64,000 nt of DNA, taken from the NCBI GenBank assembly GCA_014058105.1, contig JACGCM010001594.1, positions 806,001-870,000 on the forward strand, read 5' to 3'. Position 1 is the first letter of the stretch. Every line of letters begins with the position of its first letter. Positions 36,566 through 48,447 of this stretch are shown here, piece after piece. Source of the stretch: Kingdonia uniflora. Taxonomy: Eukaryota; Streptophyta; Magnoliopsida; Ranunculales; Circaeasteraceae. The notes beneath the pieces are model-generated. The model worked only from the letters and a program-made list of their open reading frames with translations, did no database searches and was not told where the DNA came from. Made by a program: the position numbers and the translations under genes.

Positions 36566-37400
36566 TAACTTCTACAAACTTGTGATGTTTAAAGGACCCA
36601 ACTTCAAATGATAGAAATAAAAATGTATTTTCATCTAACCCTTAAGGAATTCGGTTACATCTTAGAGGCCGACTGCCCAAATGAACCTGTTGCCCCTAAG
36701 ACTGATGATACTGATTTGATTTAGTCTGACTAAAATAAGGCCTAAGAGGTGGTCAATGAATGGAAAGAGGCAGATTTTAAGTGTTGTAATTTCATCCTGA
36801 AAGGGCTAGTAGATGATTTGTATGATTTCTATTTACAGTCTGAGTCTGCAAGGGCCATTTGGGACGCATTACAGAAAAAATACGACACCGAGGAAGTTAG
36901 CTCCAAGAAATACGCTATTAGTAGGTACCTTAAGTATGCGATGGTCGACGAGAAGTCTGTAATCTCTCAATCCCATGATCTGCAAAAAATCATTCACGAG
37001 ATAGTATTTGAGGGGATCAAACTCGATGAATAGTTTCAAGTAGAGGTTGTGATTTATGAATTACATCCTTCTTGGAAAGACTTCAAGAACATATAGAGAG
37101 CTTAATTACTTGACTATGAGTTGAGGAGGAAGCAAGAAAATAGGACCAAAGGGATGAAGTACTCGTGGTTCAACCCAAGAGCAAAGCGTATTTGAAACCT
37201 AAGGGTAAGGCTATGAAAGCCAAGGGTAATGGAAACAAGAAACCCTTTCAGAATAATAACAACAATAGAGGTAACGAGAATCCTAACTAGGGTAAGCGCC
37301 AGCAAAACCACCAGTCCAATGGAACAGCTCCTGTAGTGTGCTTTGTCTGTAGTAAAGGAGGGCACATTGCTAGGAACTGCTAGAACCATAAACCTGTTGG
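36566..37400 (+). pseudogene. gag: Outer copia gag
   Basis: Reads MFKGPNF near 36582, YLTLKEFGYILEADCPNEP, then ILKGLVDDLYDFYLQ, SARAIWDALQKKYDTEE and KYAISRYLKYAMVDEKSV, a typical copia gag (UBN2-type) core. The Lys/Asn/Gly-rich nucleocapsid leads to zinc knuckle CFVCSKGGHIARNC (CX2CX4HX4C) at 37339-37380. Stops at about 36722, 36731, 37031 and near 37096 and 37288, plus TAG at 37381, make it non-functional. Confidence 0.88.
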
Positions 37401-37404
37401 CCAG

Positions 37405-37677
37405 GTGAACGCAACCGAAGAGCCTCTAGTGGCTATGATCATGGAAGTGAACATGATTGGTGGAACTAATGGACGGTGCTTGTATACCGGGGCTACTCGC
37501 CACGTGTGCTATGACAAGGCTTTGTTTAGGACCTATAGGGTTGATGAAGACCAGAATGTTCTTCTAGGTGATTCTTACACCACTAAAGTATTGGGAAATG
37601 GAGAACTAAAATTCACATCTAATCGAATTGTTATTCACAAGTATGAGGAAGAACCTAGTATCTATCTTTCTTCTTAA
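37405..37677 (+). pseudogene. Outer copia aspartic protease, catalytic Asp lost
   Basis: The active-site loop reads CLYTGATRHVC (37477-37510). Copia proteases have DTGAT here; the Tyr codon TAT at 37483-37485 sits where the catalytic Asp (GAT/GAC) belongs, a single-base change. Downstream TKVLGNGELKFTSNRIVI is normal for the family. The frame ends at a TAA at 37675-37677. Confidence 0.82.
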
Positions 37678-37728
37678 CAAATCAAGCTTTTATAAGTCGA
37701 TTAGATTGGATCAATACATTTTAACCAA

Positions 37729-37741
37729 GGGGGGGGGGGGG
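37729..37741. repeat. Run of 13 G
   Basis: Uninterrupted G tract inside the protease/integrase junction; it disrupts the reading frame. Confidence 0.9.
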
Positions 37742-37791
37742 AACTTTTGTGGGTAAAGGTTTTTCTTATAACAAAATGTTTAAATTGGTCA

Positions 37792-37793
<2 letters not shown>

Positions 37794-37832
<39 letters not shown>
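37794..37832 (+). repeat. (AAT)13 microsatellite inside copia coding region
   Basis: Thirteen AAT repeats. The upstream frame reads FVGKGFSYNKMFKLVMN, the copia segment before the integrase pre-domain, so the repeat grew from Asn codons within former coding sequence. Confidence 0.92.
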
Positions 37833-37833
<1 letters not shown>

Positions 37834-37854
37834 TATATTTCTTCTGCTTACGTC

Positions 37855-38690
37855 GTCTCTTCTTTCAATATTTGGCATTTTAGACTTTGTCACGTTAATA
37901 AGAAGCCAGTTTACAACATGAGTAAACTTGGATTAATTCCTAAAGTAGACTTAAATAATTTTGATAAATGTGAGCATTGTAGTCAAGCTAAGATCACTAA
38001 GACATCTTATAAAAGTATAGTTAGGGAATCTCATTTATTAGAACTTGTACATTCTGATATTTACAAATTAGATAGTACCCTAACAAGAAATGGAAAAATG
38101 TATTTTATTACTTTTATTGATGATTACTCGATGTTATGCTATTGAGGTAAAAAACGTTCAGCTATTGATATGTTTAGAACATATGTTATTGAGATCAAAA
38201 ACTAATTTTATAGAAACATTATGAGATTTCGTAGTGATAGAGGCACTGAATATGATTCGCATGAATTTTAAAACTTGTATGAATCTTTAGGGAATATACA
38301 TGAAACTACAACTCATTATTCTCTAGAATTCAATGGAAAAGTTAAACGTAAAAATAGAACTTTTACTGAACTTATAGTTGATATTTTAGTTAGCTCTAAT
38401 ATACCTAAATATTTGTGGGGTGAAGTTTTATTATCAGTATGCATGTTACGTTTTAAACCGTATACCTCATATTACTTCTGATATTTCACCTTATGAAATT
38501 TATAGAAACCTGAAACCAAATGTTAGCTATTTCAAAGTATGGGGTTGTTTGGCATATGCACGTAAACCTGATCCTAAGAGGACAAAACTTGAAACAAGAG
38601 CTTATGAATGCATTTTTATCGGATATGCTATTAACAGTAAAGCTTATAGATTTCTTAATATGTACACGATAATGCTATTATAGAATCTTT
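37855..38690 (+). pseudogene. Outer copia integrase
   Basis: Pre-integrase motif WHFRLCHVNKKPVYNMSKL near 37877, zinc-finger cysteines KCEHCSQAK at about 37966-37990, catalytic core LVHSDIYKLD (Asp codon 38056-38058) with FIDDYS and RSDRGTEYDS (second Asp 38235-38237). The NGKVKRKNRTF segment has Lys where copia has the catalytic Glu. A frameshift near 38440 moves the C-terminal part (GCLAYARKPDPKR, ECIFIGYAINSKAYRF) to 38420-38683. Stops occur at about 38143, 38204 and 38268. Confidence 0.88.
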
Positions 38691-38879
38691 GAATGCAGAT
38701 TTCTTTGAGGACAAGTTTTGATACAAGTTGAGAGACAAAAAAATGTATGCATTTTGATCGATTACTTAAGAATTTAAACAATCATTCAACAACAACTATA
38801 TCATAAATTAATCATCTAAAATTCAAGAAATTGTTTCGGTCCCATCGACCGTACATCAACCATATAACAAATACTTGGC
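38691..38879. other. Outer copia tail and insertion junction
   Basis: Up to about 38720 the sequence still resembles copia post-integrase (ADFFEDKF-like). After that no copia RT follows. The left breakpoint of the Tat-like insertion lies somewhere in 38720-38890 and cannot be fixed by eye. Confidence 0.45.
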
Positions 38880-38890
38880 AAATAAATTTT

Positions 38891-41000
38891 CTATTCTACA
38901 GGGGGAGAGATCGAAATATCATCCTTTACTGGGAGACCAGGAGTAAGGTTATCTTGCACTTCCTCGGGCACGGTTCCCTCGTGAGCAACAAGAGTAGGTA
39001 CCTCAAGTACTTCCTCCTCCGCTTCAGAATCCAATAAGAATACCCCAGCAGTAGCAGCCATTCCTTTATAAAAATATTTTATCTTTTCCATATCATCAAA
39101 TTGCCCAGAGAAATTAGCCTTCATATGCTTAAGGGAGTCGATATTTACTCGATCAGCTTCAGCCTAAACCTCATCAAGGAAAATCTACCCCAGCAGTAGC
39201 ATGCTCCACCTTCATTAACCTACGGGCAGATTGAATATGTTTCCAAACATCTCCCTCAAAGTTAATCTTCTTCAAATCCAATGCCTCCTCCTTCTCCTTC
39301 GCTAGGTCAGCCCTTATCTGCTCGACCTCTTTCTTCTTCTCCATCTCCCATGCCTTCTACGCCTCGCGAATGGCTGCCTCCTTTGCCTTACCATCCCTAA
39401 GCTTTTGCCACTCCAGCTTTACCTCCAGGCTTTCTTTCTCCGGGACAAGATCCTCTTTCTCCTTCACCAGCTTATTCTCGATGTTTTTGTAAGCAAGGAG
39501 TTGGTTTGCCAAAGTCCCAGTACTAAGAATACGAGGCTTACCCTCGACCAGCATCTTCTTGATCTGCATTAGAGTCATAATATAGGTTTTTGAGCAAGGG
39601 ACCAAATTCTTTATTCAAAGTAAAGCAGAGAAATTTCTAACCTTAATCATGACCATGTGGCCTTCGACGAGGAAGGAAGAAAGACTTTCTACTCCTACTA
39701 AGCAGTCAACGAACTCTTCCTTGAGAGAAGTCGTCCAGTAGCATAAGACACAATGGTCCGTTGGACCTCAGTCTCAGATTCCTTTCCAGATTTATTCTTC
39801 ATCAGCCCTGAGGACACTTTCATCTTCACCTGCAGATAAGGGGCCACTTTCGAAGATCGACCATCCGCAGCCCCTGATCCTGGAGCATCAACCTATTAAG
39901 GAGGCTGGCAACCCTCTATTTTTTGCTCTTCCCGAAGGTCCCACTCAGTAATGCCTATCTCTCTGCTGTTGTGGAATTAGTAGTATACCAACTAAGAGAA
40001 GGGTTCTCAAGAGGCAAGCTTGACTCTTCTACCCTTTTATTCTTGGCAGACATTTTTTCGTCGATTAAAGGGATATCGGCTCCTTTGGTTCGGGTCCATT
40101 TTAGTCCATCTTCTTGAAACAGACCGTCGACCTTTTCTTGATCGGCAACCAAAGTTTCGAGACGACAGAAGTAATCAATCCTGATATTATATAACTTTTT
40201 AGCTACCGTGGACTTCCTATTGATCTCCTTCAAGGCTGCACGAGGACAACACAACAACAAGTTAGACACCAATTTAACACAGCAAGCAAGTCAAAAACTT
40301 CGATATACAAATTACCTAAACACACACCTAAGTGGAAACTTTTTCTTTTTAGAGGCTCCCTAGAATTTTTCTTGCTAAATTCATAATTCCCTGAGACAAG
40401 GAGACAATCAGCACAATACTGCCCTCCTATCGATACTATTTCATAGAAAAGGGGTCTCCTCAGGAACCTCGCTAAGTACCTGTACCCCAACTTCTGTGGA
40501 TTCTGCTTGAGTGTGTATTACGCATAAAGGTTATCTACAGTGATTAACTATTCACCTTGATCTTTTAACCGATTATTTATCACACCCACGACATGGAAAA
40601 GGTCATAAACATTTGGGTTGAACTAATCAGGCGCAACATCAAAAAAGTTAAAAAACTTCTTCTAGTCAGCTCGAAGATGTAACTTTAGCCCCTTATTTAT
40701 CTTCTCTCGATGGAAAAGAATGTCATCCAAAGGAACATCCCGATCTGTCATTTCATAATGGTATTCCTCTAACCAAATATCCTTAGGAATACCATACTTT
40801 GCTTTAAAGCTCAAAATTTTACTTGTTTCTGGATCATCCCCATAGCACTCCCCTTTATCCCCCTCGATCTTCGCCCCCACCATCACTACCTTCTCGATCA
40901 CTTGCCTACGGCTCGTGATCCACATCTGCCTTAGTCCTCTCCTCGTTAGACCCTTCCACCACCCTGGGTGCCAATTTAAATTGATCAATACTCACCACAT
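38891..41000 (-). pseudogene. Antisense Tat-associated ORF ('putative gypsy type transposon' family)
   Basis: Minus-strand frames run from about 40988 down to 38891. The N-terminal part reads KYGIPKDIWLEEYHYEM, then DDILFHREKINKGLKLHL and [14 protein letters not shown], resembling the globular domain of proteins annotated as putative gypsy-type transposon or plant transposon protein (Pfam Transposase_28). The C-terminal part is a long coiled coil (ENKLVKEKEDLVPEKESLEV at 39420-39490) and an acidic tail ending at TAG (38891-38893). Frames at 40662-40988, 40230-40490, 39955-40272, 39357-39605 and 38891-39124 are separated by stops and shifts. Function in Tat elements is unknown. Confidence 0.6.
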
Positions 41001-41187
41001 CAACACTACTCTACCTAACCCTATACCTACCACCCAACTTTTGGACACGCTTTTATATCGATTAGAAGTGGTTCTACATCCACGAGGTTCTCAAAGATTC
41101 TTTCTTTATCATCATTTTGGATATGATCAACCATTTTATGAACCGAAAAATCAGATTCCCCTTTTTAAGTTAGTATAATATCATATA

Positions 41188-41751
41188 TGTAGGGACCTAT
41201 CCCTCGAGCTAACCCAATTCGAGCTACTTCCATGTCAGGCTTACACATTTTATACTTGATATAAACAGTCACCAGTGCTACCTAGCCAACGAACTGAAGA
41301 AGAACATGGATCGAGCATAGCAGAAGAATATAAACAAGTCAAAAACACCTGTATCCCACGAACTCAATAGTTACTCAATCAACCACCACTTACCTCATTG
41401 TTCGGAGAACGTACTTTAACACGATAATGAGCTATGGGTAAGACCTATATAAAGAAAAGGTTCTAGAAAGGACAGGGACCAAAAAAAAAGACCACAAAGA
41501 AAAACTTCTTATTTACAAGATCAAGTATTTCTAGTTTGAGATATCACTTATAATAAGATATCATCCTCAAACAATAAAAGTTATTACTACAAAAACCCTC
41601 AACTCGAGGTCGTGGTTTTTTACCTATTCAAAGGTTTTCCATGCTAAATCACCTGTGTAATTTTCTTGCTTTATATTAGTTTTTGTCATAGGTACATTTG
41701 TGTAAGAGCTAATTCCAAGCCATTTCGAGCTAACGGTATTAGGCCATTATA
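41188..41751 (+). repeat. 5' LTR of inner Tat-like element
   Basis: 564 bp; begins TGTAGGGACCTATCCC. CTATATAAAG near 41446 is a good TATA box. Confidence 0.9.
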
Positions 41752-41768
41752 TTTGGCACCCTTTGTGG
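41752..41768 (+). other. Primer-binding-like site of inner Tat element
   Basis: TTTGGCACCCTTTGTGG resembles TTGGCGCCGT-TGTGG of Tat/Ogre elements with substitutions, directly after the LTR. Confidence 0.6.
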
Positions 41769-41839
41769 AAAAGAAGCCGCCCGTACTGCATGCATGACAA
41801 GGTAAATTATCATGGTACTGACAACTACTATACTTTACA

Positions 41840-42990
41840 AGGGACGTACAAGAACTTGCAGACAAGATCGCTTCTATCAACAGATTCGTTTCTAAATCTT
41901 CAGATCATTGTTGTTAGCTATTCCTACTACTCCAAGGCTGTACCAAATGAGGAAAAGTCCAACCCAATGCAGAGATCTAATGGACATCAGAATGTGAGGC
42001 AGCTTTGCAGCAACTCAAAACCTATTTGGGGAAGTCTCCCATTATGAGCACCCCGATAGATAATGAGGAACTAATTATCTACCTGACAATTACAGATATT
42101 TTTATCAGCTCAGTTCTCATTCTACTTAAAGGAAAGATCGAAGAGCCAGTCTATTTTAATAGTAAAGCCCTCACTCCAACGAAAATAAGGTATTCAAAAA
42201 TTGAGATACTCCTTCTAACTCTTGTCTACACTTCACATAAACTTAAGCACTACTTCTAAGCTCATTCAGACAAAGTCATAACAAACTACCCACTCCGGGA
42301 AGTATTGTCCAAAAATAAAAAATCTAGATGAGTACAACAATGGTCAGTAAGTTTGGGAGAATATGATATCAAGTTCAAACAATAACATTCAGAAAAGGGT
42401 AAGGCCGTTGTCGATTTTCTCACGGATTTTCCAGTCGAAGATCTTGAGTGGGAGGAGCACGATCCTGACCTTATAGAAGAAATAATAGAAGATCCACCCA
42501 CTAAAGCATTTGACGAGCGGGCTGAATAGGTTAAAAGGAAAGGGTGGAGACTTCTTACAGATGGATCAGCAGGACCCGCAGGATCAAGAATTGGAATCGT
42601 ATTGATTACCCCTTCTAATGATAGAATCGAGAAATCAATCCACTTGGATTTTGATGCCTCCAATAATGTCATTGAATCGGAAGCTCTCATTCATTGACTC
42701 GACCTTGAACTCGAGCTTGGTGTTCTAGAGCTTTCAGTATACACCAATTTTCTACTCATCATCCACCAGTACTCTGAACAGTACAAAAAGAATGGCAAGA
42801 TGATCAAATATGTCGCCCTCATTGCAGATTGGATGAGCAAGTTTCCCAAAGTAACTCTCGATTATCTTCCTCGAGATGAAAATAGACACATCGATTCCTT
42901 GACATATCTAGCCAGGGTCTTGGGTATAGAAGCCAGATATCTTCAGATTAAAGTGATATCAACCCCCTGTATTGATCGATATTCTGTATG
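41840..42990 (+). pseudogene. Tat RT end, RNase H and second (archaeal-type) RNase H
   Basis: Starts within RT thumb (LQDKIASINRFVSK near 41857), then ECEAALQQLKTYLGKSPIMS and the first RNase H (PVYFNSKALTPTKIRYSKIE near 42149). After a degraded linker the second RNase H reads GWRLLTDGSAGPAGSRIGIV (42547-42606) with ESEALI and later KVTLDYLPRDENRHIDSL, matching the archaeal-type RNase H of Tat elements including the catalytic Asp in TDGS. A TAG at 42527-42529 and TGA near 42696 interrupt. Two RNase H domains in tandem are diagnostic for this lineage. Confidence 0.87.
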
Positions 42991-43039
42991 CACGATCAAT
43001 ACTAGGAGCGATGAAGAGGAGGATGACATTTGGCGAAAG

Positions 43040-44250
43040 CCCTTCATTGCCTATCTTGGCCCCAATAGCAAATACAAAGGACCCCTTCCAGCAGATCTCA
43101 AAAAGTGTCGACAGTTGATCAAAAGCTCAGAGTACTACACAGTTCAAAAGGGGTTTTTATATTGCCATTCAGTCACGGGGCCTTACCTCAAGTGCCTTTC
43201 CAGGAAGATAGCAGATGGAATGCTCGGAGATTTACATAAAGGGACGTGTAGCTCCCATGCCGCAGGTCAATTGCTCATTAACATAGCAATTACATAAGGT
43301 TTATTCTGGCCAGGCATGCGCAAGCAAGCAGAATTATACTCATGCAAATGCGACACATGTCAATGAGGTGGACACATGATTCGTGCCCCTGTACTCAAAC
43401 TACATGCAAGCAAGGTACTTTGGCCATTCAAGCGGTGGGCGCTCGATCTCGTCGAAGAATTTCCTAATACTCCCGGTAACCGACAATACCTACTGGTAGT
43501 AACAGATTATTTTACAAAATTGGTAGAAGCAGTTCTACTCTGTCAAACTAGAGAAGAAGAGGCCATCTCTTTTATCTGGGAACGCATCATCACACGGTTT
43601 AGATGCCCCTACCTGATTCAGATTGATAATGGGTCTCAGTTCATTGGTGAGAAAGTCATACCTTCCTCAACAAACACAACAACATCCACTCACCATCCAG
43701 CCCCTACTACCCTCAAGGCAATGGCCAAACCAAAATCACCAATAAAACCATCGTGGATAGACTCAAGAAAAGGCTTTAATCACAAAAAAAAAAGAAACTG
43801 GATACGAGAGGTTCCCCATATTTTATGGGCATACCGTACTACCCCACGTCAATCAACCGGCTGTATCCCATTCCTCCTGGCCTATGGTATAGAAGCCATC
43901 ATACAAACAGAATACTACCATCTAGTTAAAGATCACGAGCTTACAAATGAAGAAAATGAGTTCGAACAGGCTTGCAATATGAATTGGATTGATGAAACTA
44001 GGGAATGCACTATTGCCAACCTAGGTCGATATCACCATATGTTGGCCAGCTTCTACAGTCCAAAGCTGAACATTCCAAATTGATGATCACATCCTCAGAG
44101 AAATCCCTCAACACAGAATAGAAGCCCATGCCGGGAAACTGGCAAAAAATTGGGAAGGTTCACTCCTCATCATTGGTCGAACTGGTCTGGGATCTTATTA
44201 TCTTATGACGGAGCAAGGAGTTCTAATACCAAACCCATGGAAGATTAGGT
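43040..44250 (+). pseudogene. Tat integrase
   Basis: Zinc-binding HHCC region spans about 43190-43370 (LHKGTCSSHAAG... CDTCQ) with a TAA at 43297-43299 inside. Core has RWALDLVEEFPNTPGNRQYL (first Asp 43445-43447) and QIDNGSQF (second Asp 43625-43627). Between about 43650 and 43790 the frame slips; in the other frame NGQTKITNKTI shows Lys where the catalytic Glu normally lies. It resumes with VPHILWAYRTTPRQSTG near 43809. The C-terminal end near 44215-44250 reads LIPNPWKIR. Not functional. Confidence 0.87.
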
Positions 44251-44400
44251 GATTGAAACAATATTATGGTTATGTCTCTCGCTTCTCCACATCAAAATTC
44301 TCGTTCTTTCCATTCCAAAAGTGAGATTTTATCTCCATACAGTGTACATTCTATTCTATTCAATGAAAACTTCCAAGTTTTTCCCCACATTACTCTCTAC

Positions 44401-44930
44401 ATTACATAGATTAAAGCAAAGGTAAAATACTAGCTTTTAATTGACCTCTATGCAGATTAAGGCATATATAATACTAGCCTTCGATCGAGCTCTATACATA
44501 ATCTGTGATTAAAACAAAGGTAATATTAGTTTTCAATCAAAGATCTCTACCAGACATAAGATAAAGTAAAAGTAAAACTAGCTTTTATTTCTCAATATGT
44601 CTGCAACTATAGGTTAAAGCAAAGGTCAAACTAGCTTTCAATCACCCCTCTATACATAATCTTTGATTATAATAAAGTTAATACTAGTTTTCAATCAATG
44701 ATCTCTACCAGACATAAGATAAAGCAAAGGTAAAACTAGCTTTCAACTCTCAATATGTCTGCGATACAAATTAAGGCATAGGCAATACTAGCCTTCAATC
44801 GACCTCTATACATACTCTGTGATTCAAACGAAGGTAATGCTAGTTTTCAATCAAATAACTATACCAGACATAAGATAAAGCAAAGGTAAAACTAGTTTTC
44901 ATCTCTCAATATGTCAACGACAAATACTTT
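44401..44930. repeat. ~157-bp tandem repeat downstream of Tat pol
   Basis: Three higher-order copies marked by TCTATACATA at 44491, 44649 and 44805 (steps 158 and 156), each followed by AGACATAAGATAAAG and AAACTAG. Within each, AAAGGTAA-CTAG-TTTCAATC sub-units of about 50-60 bp recur. Tandem repeats between pol and 3' LTR are known for Tat/Ogre elements and can seed satellites. Confidence 0.88.
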
Positions 44931-45428
44931 TAGAGGTTACATCTACAAGCCACTTCTAAAGATTCTTTTATGTTGATAGGAGGCTAGCTACGCTTTCCCC
45001 TACAATAAGAGGATGGTCAGCCATAAATTCTTGAGCTCGAGCAACTGTAGTAATCGAGCCTTGTTCTACCAATTCAGGAGGTCGAGAACCTAACTCCATT
45101 TCCATGGCATTCATTCAGTTTCCTCGATCTACATCGGCTCTTCAAATACATCCTCTACCCGACAAACAGTCGTGCAAGGTATCCCTCTCTAACTTGAGTC
45201 CTCGCACTTCTTCCACAAAATAGGTAATAACAGCCGCTAATATCTATAAGCGCTATACCTCAGACATAACTACCTTGGAAAAATTCTCTTTCACTTTCTG
45301 ATGAGGCTCTTGCAACTTTTTATACTAAGCGTCTTGCCATTCCGTACGACTATATGCATAGGACATATGATTGATATCATCCTTTGCCTTCTCATCTTCT
45401 TTATCTGACTCAGCCCAGCTCATTGTCC
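44931..45428. other. Spacer between Tat tandem repeat and antisense ORF
   Basis: No domain seen. Probably part of the 3' region including the end of the antisense gene. Confidence 0.4.
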
Positions 45429-46393
45429 TTAATTCTGCCACCAAAGTACGAATTTCCTCAAGCTCCTTGTCTTTACATACACTTCCCCTAGTAGAGACTT
45501 CTTTAGTTTTTCAACTTTCTTCCTTATCAATTGATCATTACCCCTAATTACCTGCTCTAACTCTCGCTCCCTGCTATGAGTAGCATCCAACTTACCTTGG
45601 CACTCCCTTATGTACTCATGTCTTCTTAGTACATGAGCTTGAGTATGAGCTACATCTCCCTCCAACTCTCTAATTCGAGCTGATAGGCTAACCACATCCC
45701 CTTTAGCGATGGAGTCCCCAAAATCACCTTTATTCTTCCCCGAGCACTCTCCAACCTCAACCTTCTTAACACACGAATTGGCCATATCCAAATTAGTTTT
45801 CAATTGGGTCACCCTCTCATTCAATTCATTATATCACCTTTGAACCAACCAAACTCTATATCTTTAGCAGGTAACGCTGTATTCAACTGCTCAGCTGAAA
45901 TTTTGGAGTTAGATAGGTCATCTCGAGCTCTCTCCAGCTCACTATCTTTCTCAATCATTTTACTCTTTAATTTCTCTAGTTCACTTTTGGAACTCACTAA
46001 ATCAACTCGAGTCTGTTCTTGTTCGTTCGTTTTCTTGATCATTTGGTCCTTCAAACTGGCCACAAATTGGTATAACTCTTTCTCTGTCATATCTAACGAC
46101 TGGATACAGTATCGAGCCATGTTTGTCTCCATGCTCTTTACCATCAATCTATCATTCTGGCTTTTGAGCTTCGCTGTCTCTTCCTTCGCTTCTGCAAGCT
46201 CTTTTTTCCCCTTATTAATTTTAGAATTTTTCCCCTCGATCTTCCGAGTAAAGTCATCAACAGTTTGTGTTGCCTCAACAAATTTGAAATGTACCTTAAC
46301 ATGGTGATCCATCCTATCTTCATTTGCCTCTCTCATCCTATCAAACTCCACCGCAAACTCTAGATTACATTGGAGTATCTCTTGTTCACTCAT
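45429..46393 (-). pseudogene. Antisense coiled-coil ORF of inner Tat element
   Basis: Two minus frames, 45821-46393 (190 aa) and 45429-45824 (131 aa), overlap by four bases and are offset by one frame, so they are one coiled-coil protein of about 320 aa broken by a single frameshift. Heptads are obvious: LAEAKEETAKLKSQNDRLMV, KSELEKLKSKMIEKDSELER, then LSARIRELEGDVAHTQAHV. It is the counterpart of the antisense ORF at 38891-41000 but lacks a visible globular N-terminal domain. Its persistence over hundreds of codons on the strand opposite pol suggests it once coded for protein. Confidence 0.6.
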
Positions 46394-48436
46394 GCAAGTT
46401 GACTCCAGATCGACCTACAACACAGATACAATACATCAAGTTCGATTCAAGAATACTCAACCAATACATTCAATCATGATACAAGAATCTTATTTCTAAC
46501 AAATTTCAATTTTTTGACATCTAATATTGTGAAACTGCTTCCAGACTTAATGTCGAAGTCTGATCCCAGTTCGATGACAATAACATGTACATCCAATTTT
46601 AAGGTACACATTTTCTATGTTTTAACTTTCTCAACACTTTGGTATTATCTGTACAAAGACAATTACCATTGTCCCTAAACTATTAACACGGTTTTGCTTT
46701 GTCTCTATACTCTAATTTTTACAAACAATTTTTACAAACATCTCTTAGCCTATAGAAGTTTATCCAATAAAACAAATATCCCATACATTTACAGTTGTCA
46801 AACCCTACAATTCACACCGCCATAAAGTCATCAATTTTACTCTACCTTCTCTTTCTTCCTCCACTTTAAGTCACATTTCTCTATATTTATGCAATTTTCT
46901 AGATCACTTCAAATCCCCCACATTCCGTATATGTATTCTGCTTTTCCAAAATAGGAACCCTAAGATCTATATAAGAAAGTTATTTGAACTTATCTATCCA
47001 CATCTACCTCTTTGAATTTGTCTTATCTCATTTCAAACTTATATGCCCCCAATACAACATTTTTATAGAGATCTCCCTGAGCTCGAATTTCCAATTCTTG
47101 CAAATTTTGTATCTTATGCAATATTCTCCCCTCATAAGTTATTCAGTTTAAAACATATTTTTTACACATTATCTATTTTCACAGACATATTTATTTATAT
47201 AGCTCGATTGCTAAAGATGCTTTAAAATTTGATTTCTAATATTACATTTTGTCCTTTAATCACACATATCAGTATTTCTTATAGCTCGATTTTAATTACA
47301 AGAGCTAATTCTATCTATCAATACAGAGTTTAAATAAATATTTTTATTGAGTTCGAATATCAATTATAGGTACTCTATAGATAATAAGTATTTCAGGTAC
47401 TTTATAGATAATAAGTCTTTCAGGTACTCTAGAGATAAAATCTTTCAGCTCATTTTCAAAATCATATCAGCTTTTAGTGATGTTTCACTCTGAGAATCTT
47501 CTGAAGCAAAGCAGGCATTAGAAATCACATAACATCCTCCTTTTTCCAAGTTTAATTAAAGTTTAGACGTAGAGCCGAGCTTTAAATAGAAATTATAGAG
47601 GTAAGAACGTCAATGCTTAAACCAACTCTTCAAACAGAAGGCCTTCTTAGTACCAAGAAATAATAATTGTGCAGGGGCAGACTTCTAATCTCCATCTCCT
47701 TCCTACACCACAATTGCCTCCTCCTTTGGAACCCCTATCAACAAATAGTTTATTAAGACAAAACATAGTCTTACATTAGAATCCAGTCCTTCGCAGGATA
47801 CCGATGATACTGCCTCTCAGTTATCCCAGCCCCCACATCTGTCTCCTAAATTTTGTCCTCCAAAAGGATGTAGAGACACCTCCAACGTGCCTCGCCTGTC
47901 AAGTTCATGAAATGAAACCTCCACATACAGTAATAGTCTTCCTAAACTTTAGCTGCTTCTTCTTCCGACATACCGTGATACGTCAGTGGAACGGGAATCG
48001 AGGTGGGCATCTCCATAGATTGATCCGTGAAGTATCTTAGTTTAAATATCTGCATTTTAGCAGTAACTCTCCCCCTCTTCAAATACCATTCTACGGGTCT
48101 TCACCATTATTATTCAAGAATTCCAGAGGACTTTTCAATAACAGCGTACTTTGCCATAATTCATAGAACATGCATTATATATATAACCCTCGTATTTAAT
48201 GTGTAGGTACATTTCTAAAGCAGTCATCATCAAAACAAAACTACTTTCAGAACCCTAACCGTCCATTACATCAATACTTTTCATCGCCATTCAATACAGA
48301 TACATCCCTCCATACAAGACAAATACTCATTTCCATACCAGTCAAATCAACATTAAATACGACATTTCTTTTCAACTTCCAACACTGCAAATACACAGGG
48401 TCTTTCTCAGCCAAAGCCACTCGTGCCTTCAGTTAC
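46394..48436. other. 3' non-coding part of inner Tat element
   Basis: AT-rich, no recognised frame; a short repeat TTTCAGGTACT-TA-AGATAA occurs near 47390 and 47419. Could hold promoter and 5' exon of the antisense gene. Confidence 0.45.
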
Positions 48437-48447
48437 GAGGGGGAGAT
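48437..48447 (+). other. Polypurine tract of inner Tat element
   Basis: GAGGGGGAGAT directly before TGTAGGGACC. Confidence 0.88.

Noticed and set aside
37114..37389. 91-codon minus ORF in outer copia
   Set aside because: Exactly antisense to the gag nucleocapsid and zinc knuckle; hydrophobic shadow of a Lys/Asn-rich region.
42286..42690. 134-codon minus ORF in inner Tat element
   Set aside because: Antisense to the RNase H/second RNase H coding strand; Ser-rich shadow, unlike the true antisense coiled coil further right.
45804..46307. 167-codon plus ORF opposite the coiled coil
   Set aside because: Ser/Leu/Phe-rich shadow of a Glu/Lys-rich coiled coil on minus.
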